5,269 nucleotides of DNA from Myxococcales bacterium. Lineage in GTDB: Bacteria; Myxococcota_A; UBA9160; JALSIO01. Both the position numbers and the translations under genes were made by a program. The notes beneath the pieces were generated by a model. It was given only the letters and a program-made list of their open reading frames with translations, ran no database searches and was not told where the DNA came from. Where the stretch lies: positions 1-5,269 of the forward strand of contig JALSIO010000132.1 of NCBI GenBank assembly GCA_026989995.1, in the 5' to 3' direction. Of the stretch, positions 1 through 4,794 are shown in pieces. How positions within the stretch are numbered: position 1 is the stretch's first letter; the number at the start of each line of letters is the position of its first letter.

Positions 1-66
1 CGACAGCGCCGAGGTGGCGAGGGCCGCGAGAAGCAACGCGGCGAGCTCATCACCCGGAAGCGGCAA
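1..66 (-). CDS. Possible 5' end of a leftward gene, product unknown (partial)
   Basis: A TTG codon at 64-66 on the minus strand is preceded by a strong purine-rich ribosome-binding stretch (AGGAGGAG, four bases upstream). It opens a frame of 22 codons running off the left edge, reading (M)PLPGDELAALLLAALATS and onward. The product is rich in Ala and Leu and could be a hydrophobic or amphipathic helix. It lacks the basic N-terminus expected of a signal peptide. No family can be named from so little sequence. If real, the gene is divergent from the crotonase gene, with about 230 bp between the two starts. The ribosome-binding match is the main support. The alternative is that this is non-coding, or the shadow of something further left. 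Confidence 0.25.
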   Translation of the reverse strand, partial: MPLPGDELAALLLAALATSALS

Positions 67-114
67 CCGTCTCCTCCTCTCGCCCGGGGGCGGGCGCGGC
101 GAGGCGGCCGGCGG

Positions 115-132
115 CCGGGCGTTCGCGCCCGG
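115..132. repeat. Hairpin, 7-bp stem with TTCG loop
   Basis: CCGGGCG (115-121) and CGCCCGG (126-132) are perfectly complementary and enclose TTCG (CGAA on the other strand). The closing pair is G-C rather than the C-G of the classic extra-stable UUCG tetraloop. It lies in the non-coding region between the two divergent starts. There is no following T-run, so a terminator is not well supported. Confidence 0.4.
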
Positions 133-135
133 TGG

Positions 136-175
136 CGCTTTGCGCGGGGACGCGGGCCGCACCGCCCGCAAAGCG
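136..175. repeat. 9-bp perfect inverted repeat
   Basis: CGCTTTGCG (136-144) is repeated in exact inverted orientation as CGCAAAGCG (167-175), with 22 bases between the arms. The TTT/AAA core stands out in otherwise almost pure G/C sequence. It lies about 120 bp upstream of the crotonase start. It could be a widely spaced regulator site or an RNA stem; which one cannot be told from sequence. Confidence 0.4.
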
Positions 176-226
176 GCGCTCCCGGACCCCGGCCACGAGC
201 CGGCGGCCGCGTCCCGGCGGGGGTGA

Positions 227-247
227 AGCCGCTCTCGGAAAGCGGCT
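227..247. promoter_or_regulatory. 7-bp inverted repeat upstream of the crotonase gene, possible operator
   Basis: AGCCGCT (227-233) and AGCGGCT (241-247) are a perfect inverted repeat around CTCGGAA. The right arm runs into TATGGT (247-252), a fair -10 match, but no convincing -35 lies 16-18 bases before it. The position, 50 bp ahead of the start codon, suits an operator for a fatty-acid-responsive repressor or a leader hairpin. Both readings are inference. Confidence 0.35.
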
Positions 248-296
248 ATGGTGCCACGCCCGGCCCGGTTTCGCCGCCGAGAGCCCCGGAGGTCCC

Positions 297-1184
297 ATGC
301 CCGCCGAGATCCGAACCACCGAGTGCTTCCGCCTAGAGATCGACGACACCATCGCCCACCTGGTGCTGAACCGGCCCCACAAGCGCAACGCGATGAACGC
401 CGCGTTCTGGCGGGAGCTTCCGGCGCTGGTGCGGGAGGTGGACGCCCGGGGCGACGTGCGGGCCCTCGTCGTCTCCTCCACCGGCCCGCACTTCTCGAGC
501 GGCCTCGACGTCTCCGCCTTCGGGCAGGGAGGCCCCCTCGACGCCGGCGACGCGGAGGCCGAGGAGGCCCGGCGGATGGCGCGCCTCACCCACGGCGCCC
601 GCTTCTACGACAACGTGCGCCGCCTCCAGGACTCCTTCACCGCCCTCGAGCAGGCGCGCATCCCCGTGATCGCGGCCATCCAGGGCGGATGCATCGGCGG
701 CGGAGTGGATCTCGTCACCGCCTGCGACATCCGCTACTGCAGCGCCGACGCCTTCTTCACCATCTACGAGACGAAGATCGGGATGACGGCGGACGTGGGC
801 ACCTTCCCGCGCATCGTCAAGCTCCTGCCGGAGGGAATCGTGCGGGAGCTGGCCTACACCGGGCGGCGGATGCCGGCCGAGGAGGCGCTCGAGTGGGGCC
901 TGGTGAATCGGATCCATCCCGACGCCGAGAGCCTCGTGGCCGGGGCCCTCGAGCTCGCCCGGGAGATCGCCGCCAACGCCCCGCTCGCCGTCTACGGCTG
1001 CAAGCGGATGATCAACTACGCCCGCGACCACACGACGGCCGATGCCCTCGACTACATCGCGGTGTGGAACGCCTCGATGCTCCACGTGGAGGAGATCGGC
1101 GAGGCCATGGCCGCCAACGCCGAGAAGCGGCCCGGCCGCTTCGCCCCGCTTCCCCCCCGGACCGGACCCTTCCGGGAGTCGTAG
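297..1184 (+). CDS. Enoyl-CoA hydratase/isomerase family protein, probable delta3,5-delta2,4-dienoyl-CoA isomerase
   Basis: This 295-residue crotonase probably isomerises 3,5-dienoyl-CoA to 2,4-dienoyl-CoA, an auxiliary step in beta-oxidation of unsaturated acids with odd-position double bonds. The fold signatures are present: NRPHKRNAM near 25-33, FSSGLD at 66-71 (first oxyanion-hole strand) and GGCIGGGVDLVTACD at 130-144 (second). Residues D138, E158 and D166 sit at the same spacings as the catalytic Asp176, Glu196 and Asp204 of rat ECH1. The surrounding ACDIRYC, ADVGT and late RDHTTADALDYIAVWN segments also resemble ECH1. Ordinary enoyl-CoA hydratases have two glutamates instead. The ATG at 297 is chosen because GGAGGT (288-293) precedes it and because homology begins there. 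The frame stays open upstream to a GTG at 132, but that part is Arg/Pro-rich and unlike the family. Length is close to the usual 270-330 residues. No partner beta-oxidation gene is visible nearby. The family is certain; the exact reaction is inferred from the triad. Confidence 0.93.
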   Translation: MPAEIRTTECFRLEIDDTIAHLVLNRPHKRNAMNAAFWRELPALVREVDARGDVRALVVSSTGPHFSSGLDVSAFGQGGPLDAGDAEAEEARRMARLTHGARFYDNVRRLQDSFTALEQARIPVIAAIQGGCIGGGVDLVTACDIRYCSADAFFTIYETKIGMTADVGTFPRIVKLLPEGIVRELAYTGRRMPAEEALEWGLVNRIHPDAESLVAGALELAREIAANAPLAVYGCKRMINYARDHTTADALDYIAVWNASMLHVEEIGEAMAANAEKRPGRFAPLPPRTGPFRES

Positions 1185-1197
1185 CCGCGCCTCCCGG
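1172..1197 (+). terminator. Weak candidate terminator hairpin at the end of the crotonase gene
   Basis: CCGGGAG (1172-1178) pairs perfectly with CTCCCGG (1191-1197) across a 12-base loop that includes the TAG stop codon. No T-run follows, so it does not meet the standard intrinsic-terminator pattern. A second structure, the 12-bp palindrome CCCCGGCCGGGG, lies at 1223-1234. The rest of 1198-1402 is GC-rich with no supported gene or RNA. Confidence 0.25.
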
Positions 1198-1402
1198 CAC
1201 CCCGCCGGCTCCGCGCCTCGCCCCCCGGCCGGGGCCGCCCCCCGATCCGCGACGGCGCGGTGTCCGGCCGGGCGGGACCGGATCCACGCCCTCCCGTCGC
1301 ACCGCGGGGAAGGCAACCACCGCGTTCCGGCCGGGCCGGGTGCGCCCGATCGCGGAGGAGGCGGACGAGACGGAGGGGAAGCCGGCCCCACCGAGCCGGA
1401 GG

Positions 1403-1423
1403 CCCCGCCCGGACCGGGGCGGG
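1403..1423 (-). terminator. GC hairpin directly at the tRNA-Gly 3' end
   Basis: CCCCGCCC (1403-1410) and GGGGCGGG (1416-1423) form an 8-bp perfect stem with a five-base loop. On the minus strand it starts immediately after the CCA end of the tRNA. No U-run follows. It may act as a stop for transcription or as a 3' trailer structure recognised during tRNA maturation; sequence alone cannot decide. Confidence 0.4.
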
Positions 1424-1499
1424 TGGAGCACGAGACGGGATTCGAACCCGCGACCCCCACGTTGGCAACGTGGCGCTCTACCAACTGAGCTACTCGTGC
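1424..1499 (-). tRNA. tRNA-Gly, anticodon GCC
   Basis: This is a complete 76-base cloverleaf, which inserts glycine at GGC/GGU codons. The acceptor stem GCACGAG/CTCGTGC has seven Watson-Crick pairs, followed by discriminator U and an encoded CCA. The D arm is GCTC-AGTTGGTA-GAGC. The anticodon stem CCACG/CGTGG encloses the loop TTGCCAA, with GCC at 1464-1466. The variable region is GGGTC. The T arm GCGGG-TTCGAAT-CCCGT has one G-U pair at its base. Every conserved position I checked is present, so it should be functional. It lies downstream of, and on the same strand as, the pgsA operon, and has its own candidate promoter. No second tRNA follows before 1185. GGC should be a heavily used Gly codon in a genome this GC-rich. 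Confidence 0.97.
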
Positions 1500-1509
1500 C
1501 CGGGCCCAT

Positions 1510-1538
1510 TGGGTACGGAAGCAGGGGGGGGCCGTCAA
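1510..1538 (-). promoter_or_regulatory. Candidate sigma70-type promoter for tRNA-Gly
   Basis: On the minus strand TTGACG (1533-1538) is a five-of-six match to the -35 consensus. After exactly 17 bases comes TACCCA (1510-1515), a weak -10. The tRNA begins 10 bases after it. The interval is GGGCCCGGGC, a GC-rich discriminator typical of stable-RNA promoters under stringent control in proteobacteria. Spacing and -35 are good; the -10 is poor, so confidence is moderate. Confidence 0.45.
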
Positions 1539-1844
1539 GGGCCGTGGCCGGCCCCTCCGTGGCGGAAACCCTTGTGGTGGGAGGGGTTGCGTGACCCGGG
1601 GGCACGGCCCCGGACGAGCCTTCCCGCGCCGGGAAGCGACCCGCCGCCTCGGAGGCCCCGGCCACCGCTGCGCCCCCGTGCCCGATCCGCGGATGGACCC
1701 GGTGGCGTGGATCCGCGCCGCCCGTCGCTTTCGGATGGCGCCTCATCGGGTGTCTTTTCGGACTGCCGGTGCAAGAGCCCAGGGTCTTAGAGACCCCCCG
1801 GCGGGTTCCCCCTTCGCCCTGAACGGGATGCGGAGGGCCCGGAG
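1539..1844. other. Intergenic region without a supported gene
   Basis: Open frames cross this stretch on both strands, but they are Arg/Gly/Pro-rich, have no recognisable motif, and reflect only the scarcity of stop codons. Structures seen are a 6-bp hairpin with arms at 1596-1601 and 1608-1613, the 10-bp palindrome ATCCGCGGAT at 1685-1694, and the hairpin at 1782-1796 listed separately. The segment 1745-1795 is less GC-rich than its surroundings (TGTCTTTTC, GGGTCTTAGAGACCC). No tRNA T-arm motif or other RNA family was recognised there. Confidence 0.5.
1782..1796 (-). terminator. Candidate terminator hairpin downstream of the envelope operon
   Basis: GGGTCT (1782-1787) and AGACCC (1791-1796) form a perfect 6-bp stem with a three-base loop, 48 bases past the dehydrogenase stop on the minus strand. 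The sequence after it on that strand is TGGGCTCTTGC, not a real U-run. It is the best candidate for the end of the operon transcript, but it is weak. Read-through into tRNA-Gly remains possible. Confidence 0.3.
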
Positions 1845-3161
1845 CTAGAGCTTGCGGATCTTCTCCCGCCCGTGGGCGACCTCTCGGGTGGCATTGCGGG
1901 TGTCGTAGACGCGCTGGGCGCGCGCGACCACCCGCCCGTAGTCCACCGAGCGGTGGTCGGTCACGATCACCACCACATCGGCCGAGGCGAGCTCCTCGTC
2001 GGTGAGCTCCCGGCTCTTCCAGGTCTCGCCGTCGAGCTCGATCTCCGGCACGTAGGGGTCGTGGTAGCGGAGGTCGGCGCCCTTCCGGTGCAGCAGGCGC
2101 ATCACGTCGAGCGCCGGGGATTCGCGCATGTCCGCGACGTCGGGCTTGTAGGCGACGCCGAGCACCAGCACCCGGGATCCGTTCACCGGCAGCCGGTCCT
2201 CGTTGAGCAGATCGGCGACCTTCTGCGCCACGTGGGCGGGCATCTGCCCGTTGATCTCGGTGGCCACCTCGATGAAGCGGGCCGGGAAGTCGAGGGACTT
2301 CATCTTCCAGGCCAGGTAGGTCGGGTCCACCGGGATGCAGTGCCCGCCGAGCCCGGGGCCGGGGAGGAACTTCATGAACCCGTAGGGCTTGGTGGCGGCC
2401 GCCTCGATGACCTCCCAGACGTCGAGGCCGAGACGATCGCACATCAGCGCGACCTCGTTGGCGAGACCGATGTTGATGGCGCGGAAGGTGTTCTCGAGGA
2501 GCTTCACCATCTCCGCAGCCTGGGAGGAGGAGACCGTGACCACACGGTCGAAGACCGGCTCGAAGACGAGTCGGGCGAGCTCGGTGCAAAGCGCCGTCTC
2601 GCCGCCCACCACCTTCGGCACTTCGCGAACCCGGAAGCGCTGGTTGCCGGGATCGATGCGTTCCGGCGCGAAGGCGAGGCTGAAATCCCGCCCCACCCGC
2701 AGGCCCGTCTCCTCGAGCATCGGCACGAAGAGCTCGTGGGTGGTGCCGGGATAGGTGGTGCTTCCGAGGATCACGAGCTGGCCGCTGCGGAGCCGGCGGC
2801 GGATCGCCTCGAGCGCACCGAGCAGCGGCGAGAGGTCCGGGTCCTTGGTCCGCGTGAGCGGCGTCGGAACGCAGATGTTGACCACGTCCATGGTCCCGAG
2901 CCGGCCCGCATCCGTGGTCGCCTCGAGCCGGCCGGAGTCCACCATGTCGGCCACGTCCGCCGCCGGCACGTCCTCGATGTAGGAGCGGCGCTCGGAGAGC
3001 GCGCGCACCTTTTCCGGGTCGAGCTCGAAGCCGGTCACCGGGAAGCCGGCGCGCGCGAACTCGACCGCGAGGGGGAGTCCCACGTAGCCGAGACCGACCA
3101 CGCCGACCCGGGCCTCCCGGCTGCGGATGCGGTCGGAGAGCTCCTCGAGCCGGGTCCTCAT
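1845..3161 (-). CDS. Nucleotide-sugar dehydrogenase (UDP-N-acetyl-D-glucosamine or UDP-glucose 6-dehydrogenase, WbpA-like)
   Basis: This cytoplasmic enzyme oxidises C6 of a UDP-sugar twice with NAD+ to give a UDP-uronic acid for surface polysaccharide or O-antigen. The 438 residues show the full three-domain family. The N-terminal Rossmann motif GVVGLGYVGLP is at 20-30. STTYPGT is at 134-140 and APERIDPGN at 165-173. EMVKLLENTFRAIN at 217-230 carries the conserved Lys220 and Asn224. GPGLGGHCIPVDP at 268-280 has the catalytic Cys275. The C-terminal UDP-binding domain has LGVAYKPDVADMRESPA at 334-350 and ATDH-like VTDH at 400-403. Segments such as TKPYGFMKFLPGPGLGGHCIP most resemble WbpA-type UDP-GlcNAc dehydrogenases, but the substrate cannot be fixed from sequence. 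The ATG at 3161 overlaps the pgsA stop as ATGA and has GGAGGG five bases upstream. The frame is open far upstream, through pgsA, but only as an out-of-frame reading of that gene. Confidence 0.93.
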   Translation of the reverse strand: MRTRLEELSDRIRSREARVGVVGLGYVGLPLAVEFARAGFPVTGFELDPEKVRALSERRSYIEDVPAADVADMVDSGRLEATTDAGRLGTMDVVNICVPTPLTRTKDPDLSPLLGALEAIRRRLRSGQLVILGSTTYPGTTHELFVPMLEETGLRVGRDFSLAFAPERIDPGNQRFRVREVPKVVGGETALCTELARLVFEPVFDRVVTVSSSQAAEMVKLLENTFRAINIGLANEVALMCDRLGLDVWEVIEAAATKPYGFMKFLPGPGLGGHCIPVDPTYLAWKMKSLDFPARFIEVATEINGQMPAHVAQKVADLLNEDRLPVNGSRVLVLGVAYKPDVADMRESPALDVMRLLHRKGADLRYHDPYVPEIELDGETWKSRELTDEELASADVVVIVTDHRSVDYGRVVARAQRVYDTRNATREVAHGREKIRKL

Positions 3162-3844
3162 GCCGTCCCTCCCGCCTCGGGTCCGCCACCGGGCGGCTCG
3201 GAACCCTCGGCCCGAAAGTACTCCGCGAAGTATACGAAGCCTGAGTACACCGTCAGCGCTGTCGCCAGCGAGAGCATCGCGAGGCCGATCGCGTGCGCCG
3301 GAAGGCCCAGCGTCGGGTCCGGGAAGAGCAGCGCCCCAATGGCGATGTTCTGGAACACCGTCTTGAGCTTTCCGGCCGTGGCCGCACCGATCACCTGACC
3401 GCCCGCCGAGGCGATGCCCCGCAGGCCGGTCACCGCGAGCTCGCGCCCGATGATCACCACCACCATGAAGGTGGCCCAGGGCGGGATCCGCCCCATCACC
3501 AGCAGCACGATCAGCGCGGAGCTCACCAGCAGCTTGTCCGCGAGGGGATCGAGGAGCACCCCGATCCGGGTGACCTGCCTGCCCCGCCGCGCGAGCCAGC
3601 CGTCGAGCAGGTCGCTCGCCGCGGCCACGATGAAAAGCCACGCCATGATCCGGCTGCCGGCGGGTCCGCTCCAGTAGGGGAAGGTGAGCAGCACCGGCAC
3701 CACCAGGGTCCGCAGGACGGTGATGGTGTTGGGGAGGTTCCAAAAGCGCTCCCGGGCCGGCCGACGCCGCCTTCGGCCCGGGCCTCCCCGCCCCGCCCGC
3801 GGCCCCTCCCCCACCGACGCCGCTTCATCGAGCGAGCTCCTCAT
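3158..3844 (-). CDS. pgsA: CDP-diacylglycerol--glycerol-3-phosphate 3-phosphatidyltransferase (phosphatidylglycerophosphate synthase)
   Basis: PgsA is an inner-membrane enzyme that moves the phosphatidyl group of CDP-diacylglycerol to glycerol-3-phosphate, the committed step to phosphatidylglycerol and cardiolipin. The CDP-alcohol phosphotransferase signature is intact: D78, D81-G82, A85-R86, G95, D99 and D103 with the exact family spacing. [10 protein letters not shown] at 37-45 is the usual N-terminal start of the domain, and [13 protein letters not shown] (133-145) with GKLKTVFQN (158-166) are typical of PgsA rather than other members. Hydrophobic segments lie near 44-57, 66-77, 104-118, 123-134, 165-175 and 183-205. 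The 36 residues ahead of NLPN are longer than usual and include five consecutive Arg (24-28). The ATG at 3844 lies inside the transglycosylase gene (20-bp overlap) and has no clear ribosome-binding site. A GTG at 3814 (codon 11) is an alternative. The stop overlaps the dehydrogenase start by 4 bp, so translation is probably coupled. The C-terminal tail is Gly/Pro/Glu-rich. Confidence 0.94.
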   Translation of the reverse strand: MRSSLDEAASVGEGPRAGRGGPGRRRRRPARERFWNLPNTITVLRTLVVPVLLTFPYWSGPAGSRIMAWLFIVAAASDLLDGWLARRGRQVTRIGVLLDPLADKLLVSSALIVLLVMGRIPPWATFMVVVIIGRELAVTGLRGIASAGGQVIGAATAGKLKTVFQNIAIGALLFPDPTLGLPAHAIGLAMLSLATALTVYSGFVYFAEYFRAEGSEPPGGGPEAGGTA

Positions 3845-4514
3845 GGTAGCGGCGATAATAGGCCAGAACGCGCTCCACGTACCGACGGGTCTCGGCGAAG
3901 GGAGGGATCCCGCCGAAGCGATCCACGGCCCCCGGGCCGGCGTTGTAGGCGGCCAGCGCCCGACGCAGGTCCCCGTAGCGATCGAGGAGCCCGCGCAGGT
4001 AGCGGGTCCCCCCGCCCACGTTCTCCAGCGCGTCGAAGGGGCGTCGCACGCCCAGCTCGCGGGCCGTCCCCGGCATCAGCTGCATCAGGCCCATGGCCCC
4101 CTTCTCGGAGACGGCCGCCGGGTCGAAGGCCGACTCCGCGGCGATCACCGCCTTGACGAGGGCCGGCGGGAGACCGTGCCGCGTGGCCACCCCGACGATC
4201 AGGGCGTCGAGCTCGCCCGGTCCGGCGGGCGCCGCGCTCGCGCGAGGCCGCTCGGTGGAGATGCGGGAATAGGTGCCGCGGGACGTCCGGAGCGGGGCAC
4301 CCGGAACGCGAAGGCCGCCCTCCTCCGAGAGCCGCCCGGCCGGGCGGTAGCGCGGGTCGGCCGGGACGTTGCTCAGGTGCAACACCCCGCGCTCGTCCAC
4401 GAAGCGGTAGATCACGTCCGAACCCGCCGGGGCCTCCCCGGGGCCGGCCACCACCGCCGCGAGGGCGAGCACGAGCGCGCGAGCCGTCCGCGGCCCGCGA
4501 CCCGGGTGGCGCAC
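3825..4514 (-). CDS. Secreted lytic transglycosylase with N-terminal DUF4124-like segment and C-terminal SLT domain
   Basis: The protein likely cleaves the MurNAc-GlcNAc bond of peptidoglycan in the periplasm, forming 1,6-anhydromuropeptides. Counted from the GTG at 4514 it has 229 residues. These are a signal peptide with hydrophobic core [12 protein letters not shown] near 13-24, a DUF4124-like stretch [16 protein letters not shown] (36-51), a linker, and a family-1 SLT domain from about 103 to the end. Key SLT motifs are AAESAFDP with catalytic Glu127, GLMQLMP at 142-148, and AYNAGPG at 189-195. I chose GTG at 4514 because GAGGGGAG precedes it and it places the signal peptide at the N-terminus. 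An in-frame ATG at 4601 also has a good ribosome-binding site (GGGGAG, five bases away) and would add 29 residues, burying the signal sequence about 40 residues in. It heads the operon with pgsA and the dehydrogenase and is divergent from nadB. Confidence 0.9.
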   Translation of the reverse strand: MRHPGRGPRTARALVLALAAVVAGPGEAPAGSDVIYRFVDERGVLHLSNVPADPRYRPAGRLSEEGGLRVPGAPLRTSRGTYSRISTERPRASAAPAGPGELDALIVGVATRHGLPPALVKAVIAAESAFDPAAVSEKGAMGLMQLMPGTARELGVRRPFDALENVGGGTRYLRGLLDRYGDLRRALAAYNAGPGAVDRFGGIPPFAETRRYVERVLAYYRRYHEELAR

Positions 4515-4688
4515 GCGACTCCCCTCGTCCCCGGCCGGGGCCCGGTGGCCCGCCCCGGGCCCTGCCGTCCCCTTCCACGCGGCTCCGCAGACCCGACCCA
4601 TCGGCGCTCCCCGATCCTCCCCGCCCGGCGGGCCGCGCGCCGCGGCAGCCGGTTCCCGCGCCGGCCGCGACCGGCCCCGGGCACCCGC

Positions 4689-4717
4689 TTGGCGGGGGAA
4701 TCCACCCCCGGTATGCT
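4689..4717 (+). promoter_or_regulatory. Probable sigma70-type promoter of nadB
   Basis: TTGGCG (4689-4694) and TATGCT (4712-4717) each match four of six consensus positions and are separated by the optimal 17 bases. Transcription would start near 4724, giving a leader of about 70 bases before the nadB GTG. This is the best promoter match I found in the window. No comparable promoter was seen for the divergent transglycosylase operon. Confidence 0.6.
4693..4710. promoter_or_regulatory. 6-bp inverted repeat in the nadB promoter spacer, possible operator
   Basis: CGGGGG (4693-4698) and CCCCCG (4705-4710) are a perfect inverted repeat around AATCCA, lying between the -35 and -10 of the candidate nadB promoter. 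A repressor bound there would block RNA polymerase. NAD synthesis genes in many bacteria are controlled by dedicated repressors (NrtR, NadQ, NiaR, NadR), but I cannot match this half-site to any of them. G- and C-runs are common in this sequence, so chance is a real alternative. Confidence 0.35.
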
Positions 4718-4794
4718 GGGCGCACCCGTCCGAGGCTCCTCATCGGCGAATCGGGACCCGGGCCTTGAGCCCTTCCCGGCGACCCGGGGCACTC

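Noticed and set aside
132..296. Upstream in-frame extension of the crotonase from GTG 132
   Set aside because: The residues are low-complexity and unlike any crotonase N-terminus, and the ATG at 297 has its own GGAGGT.
1424..1499. tRNA-Gly as an integration site for a mobile element
   Set aside because: No integrase, direct repeat of the tRNA 3' end, or phage-like gene occurs within the window.
333..1538. 401-codon minus-strand frame antisense to the crotonase gene and covering the tRNA
   Set aside because: It spans a certain tRNA and a certain gene on the other strand and shows no protein family features.
1745..1800. Slightly lower-GC structured segment as a small RNA or tRNA remnant
   Set aside because: There is only one short hairpin, and no T-arm motif, promoter or recognisable RNA family. 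It is kept only as a weak terminator candidate.
1012..3189. Very long minus-strand open frame of 725 codons
   Set aside because: It runs out of frame through the dehydrogenase gene, across the tRNA and into the antisense of the crotonase gene. The product is Arg/Gly/Pro-rich without any motif. It is an effect of few stop codons at high GC.
1872..3398. 508-codon plus-strand frame antisense to the dehydrogenase
   Set aside because: It is His/Arg/Glu-rich with no domain pattern, as expected for the mirror of a G/C-ending codon set.
3162..3743. N-terminal extension of the dehydrogenase frame through pgsA
   Set aside because: The frame is open, but it reads pgsA in the wrong frame. The dehydrogenase domain begins right after the ATG at 3161, which has a ribosome-binding site and the ATGA overlap.
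3523..3828. 101-codon minus-strand frame starting at an ATG that overlaps the transglycosylase stop, with a good ribosome-binding site
   Set aside because: It is out of frame with pgsA, whose catalytic motif is intact in the other frame, and its product is Arg/Gly-rich without motifs.
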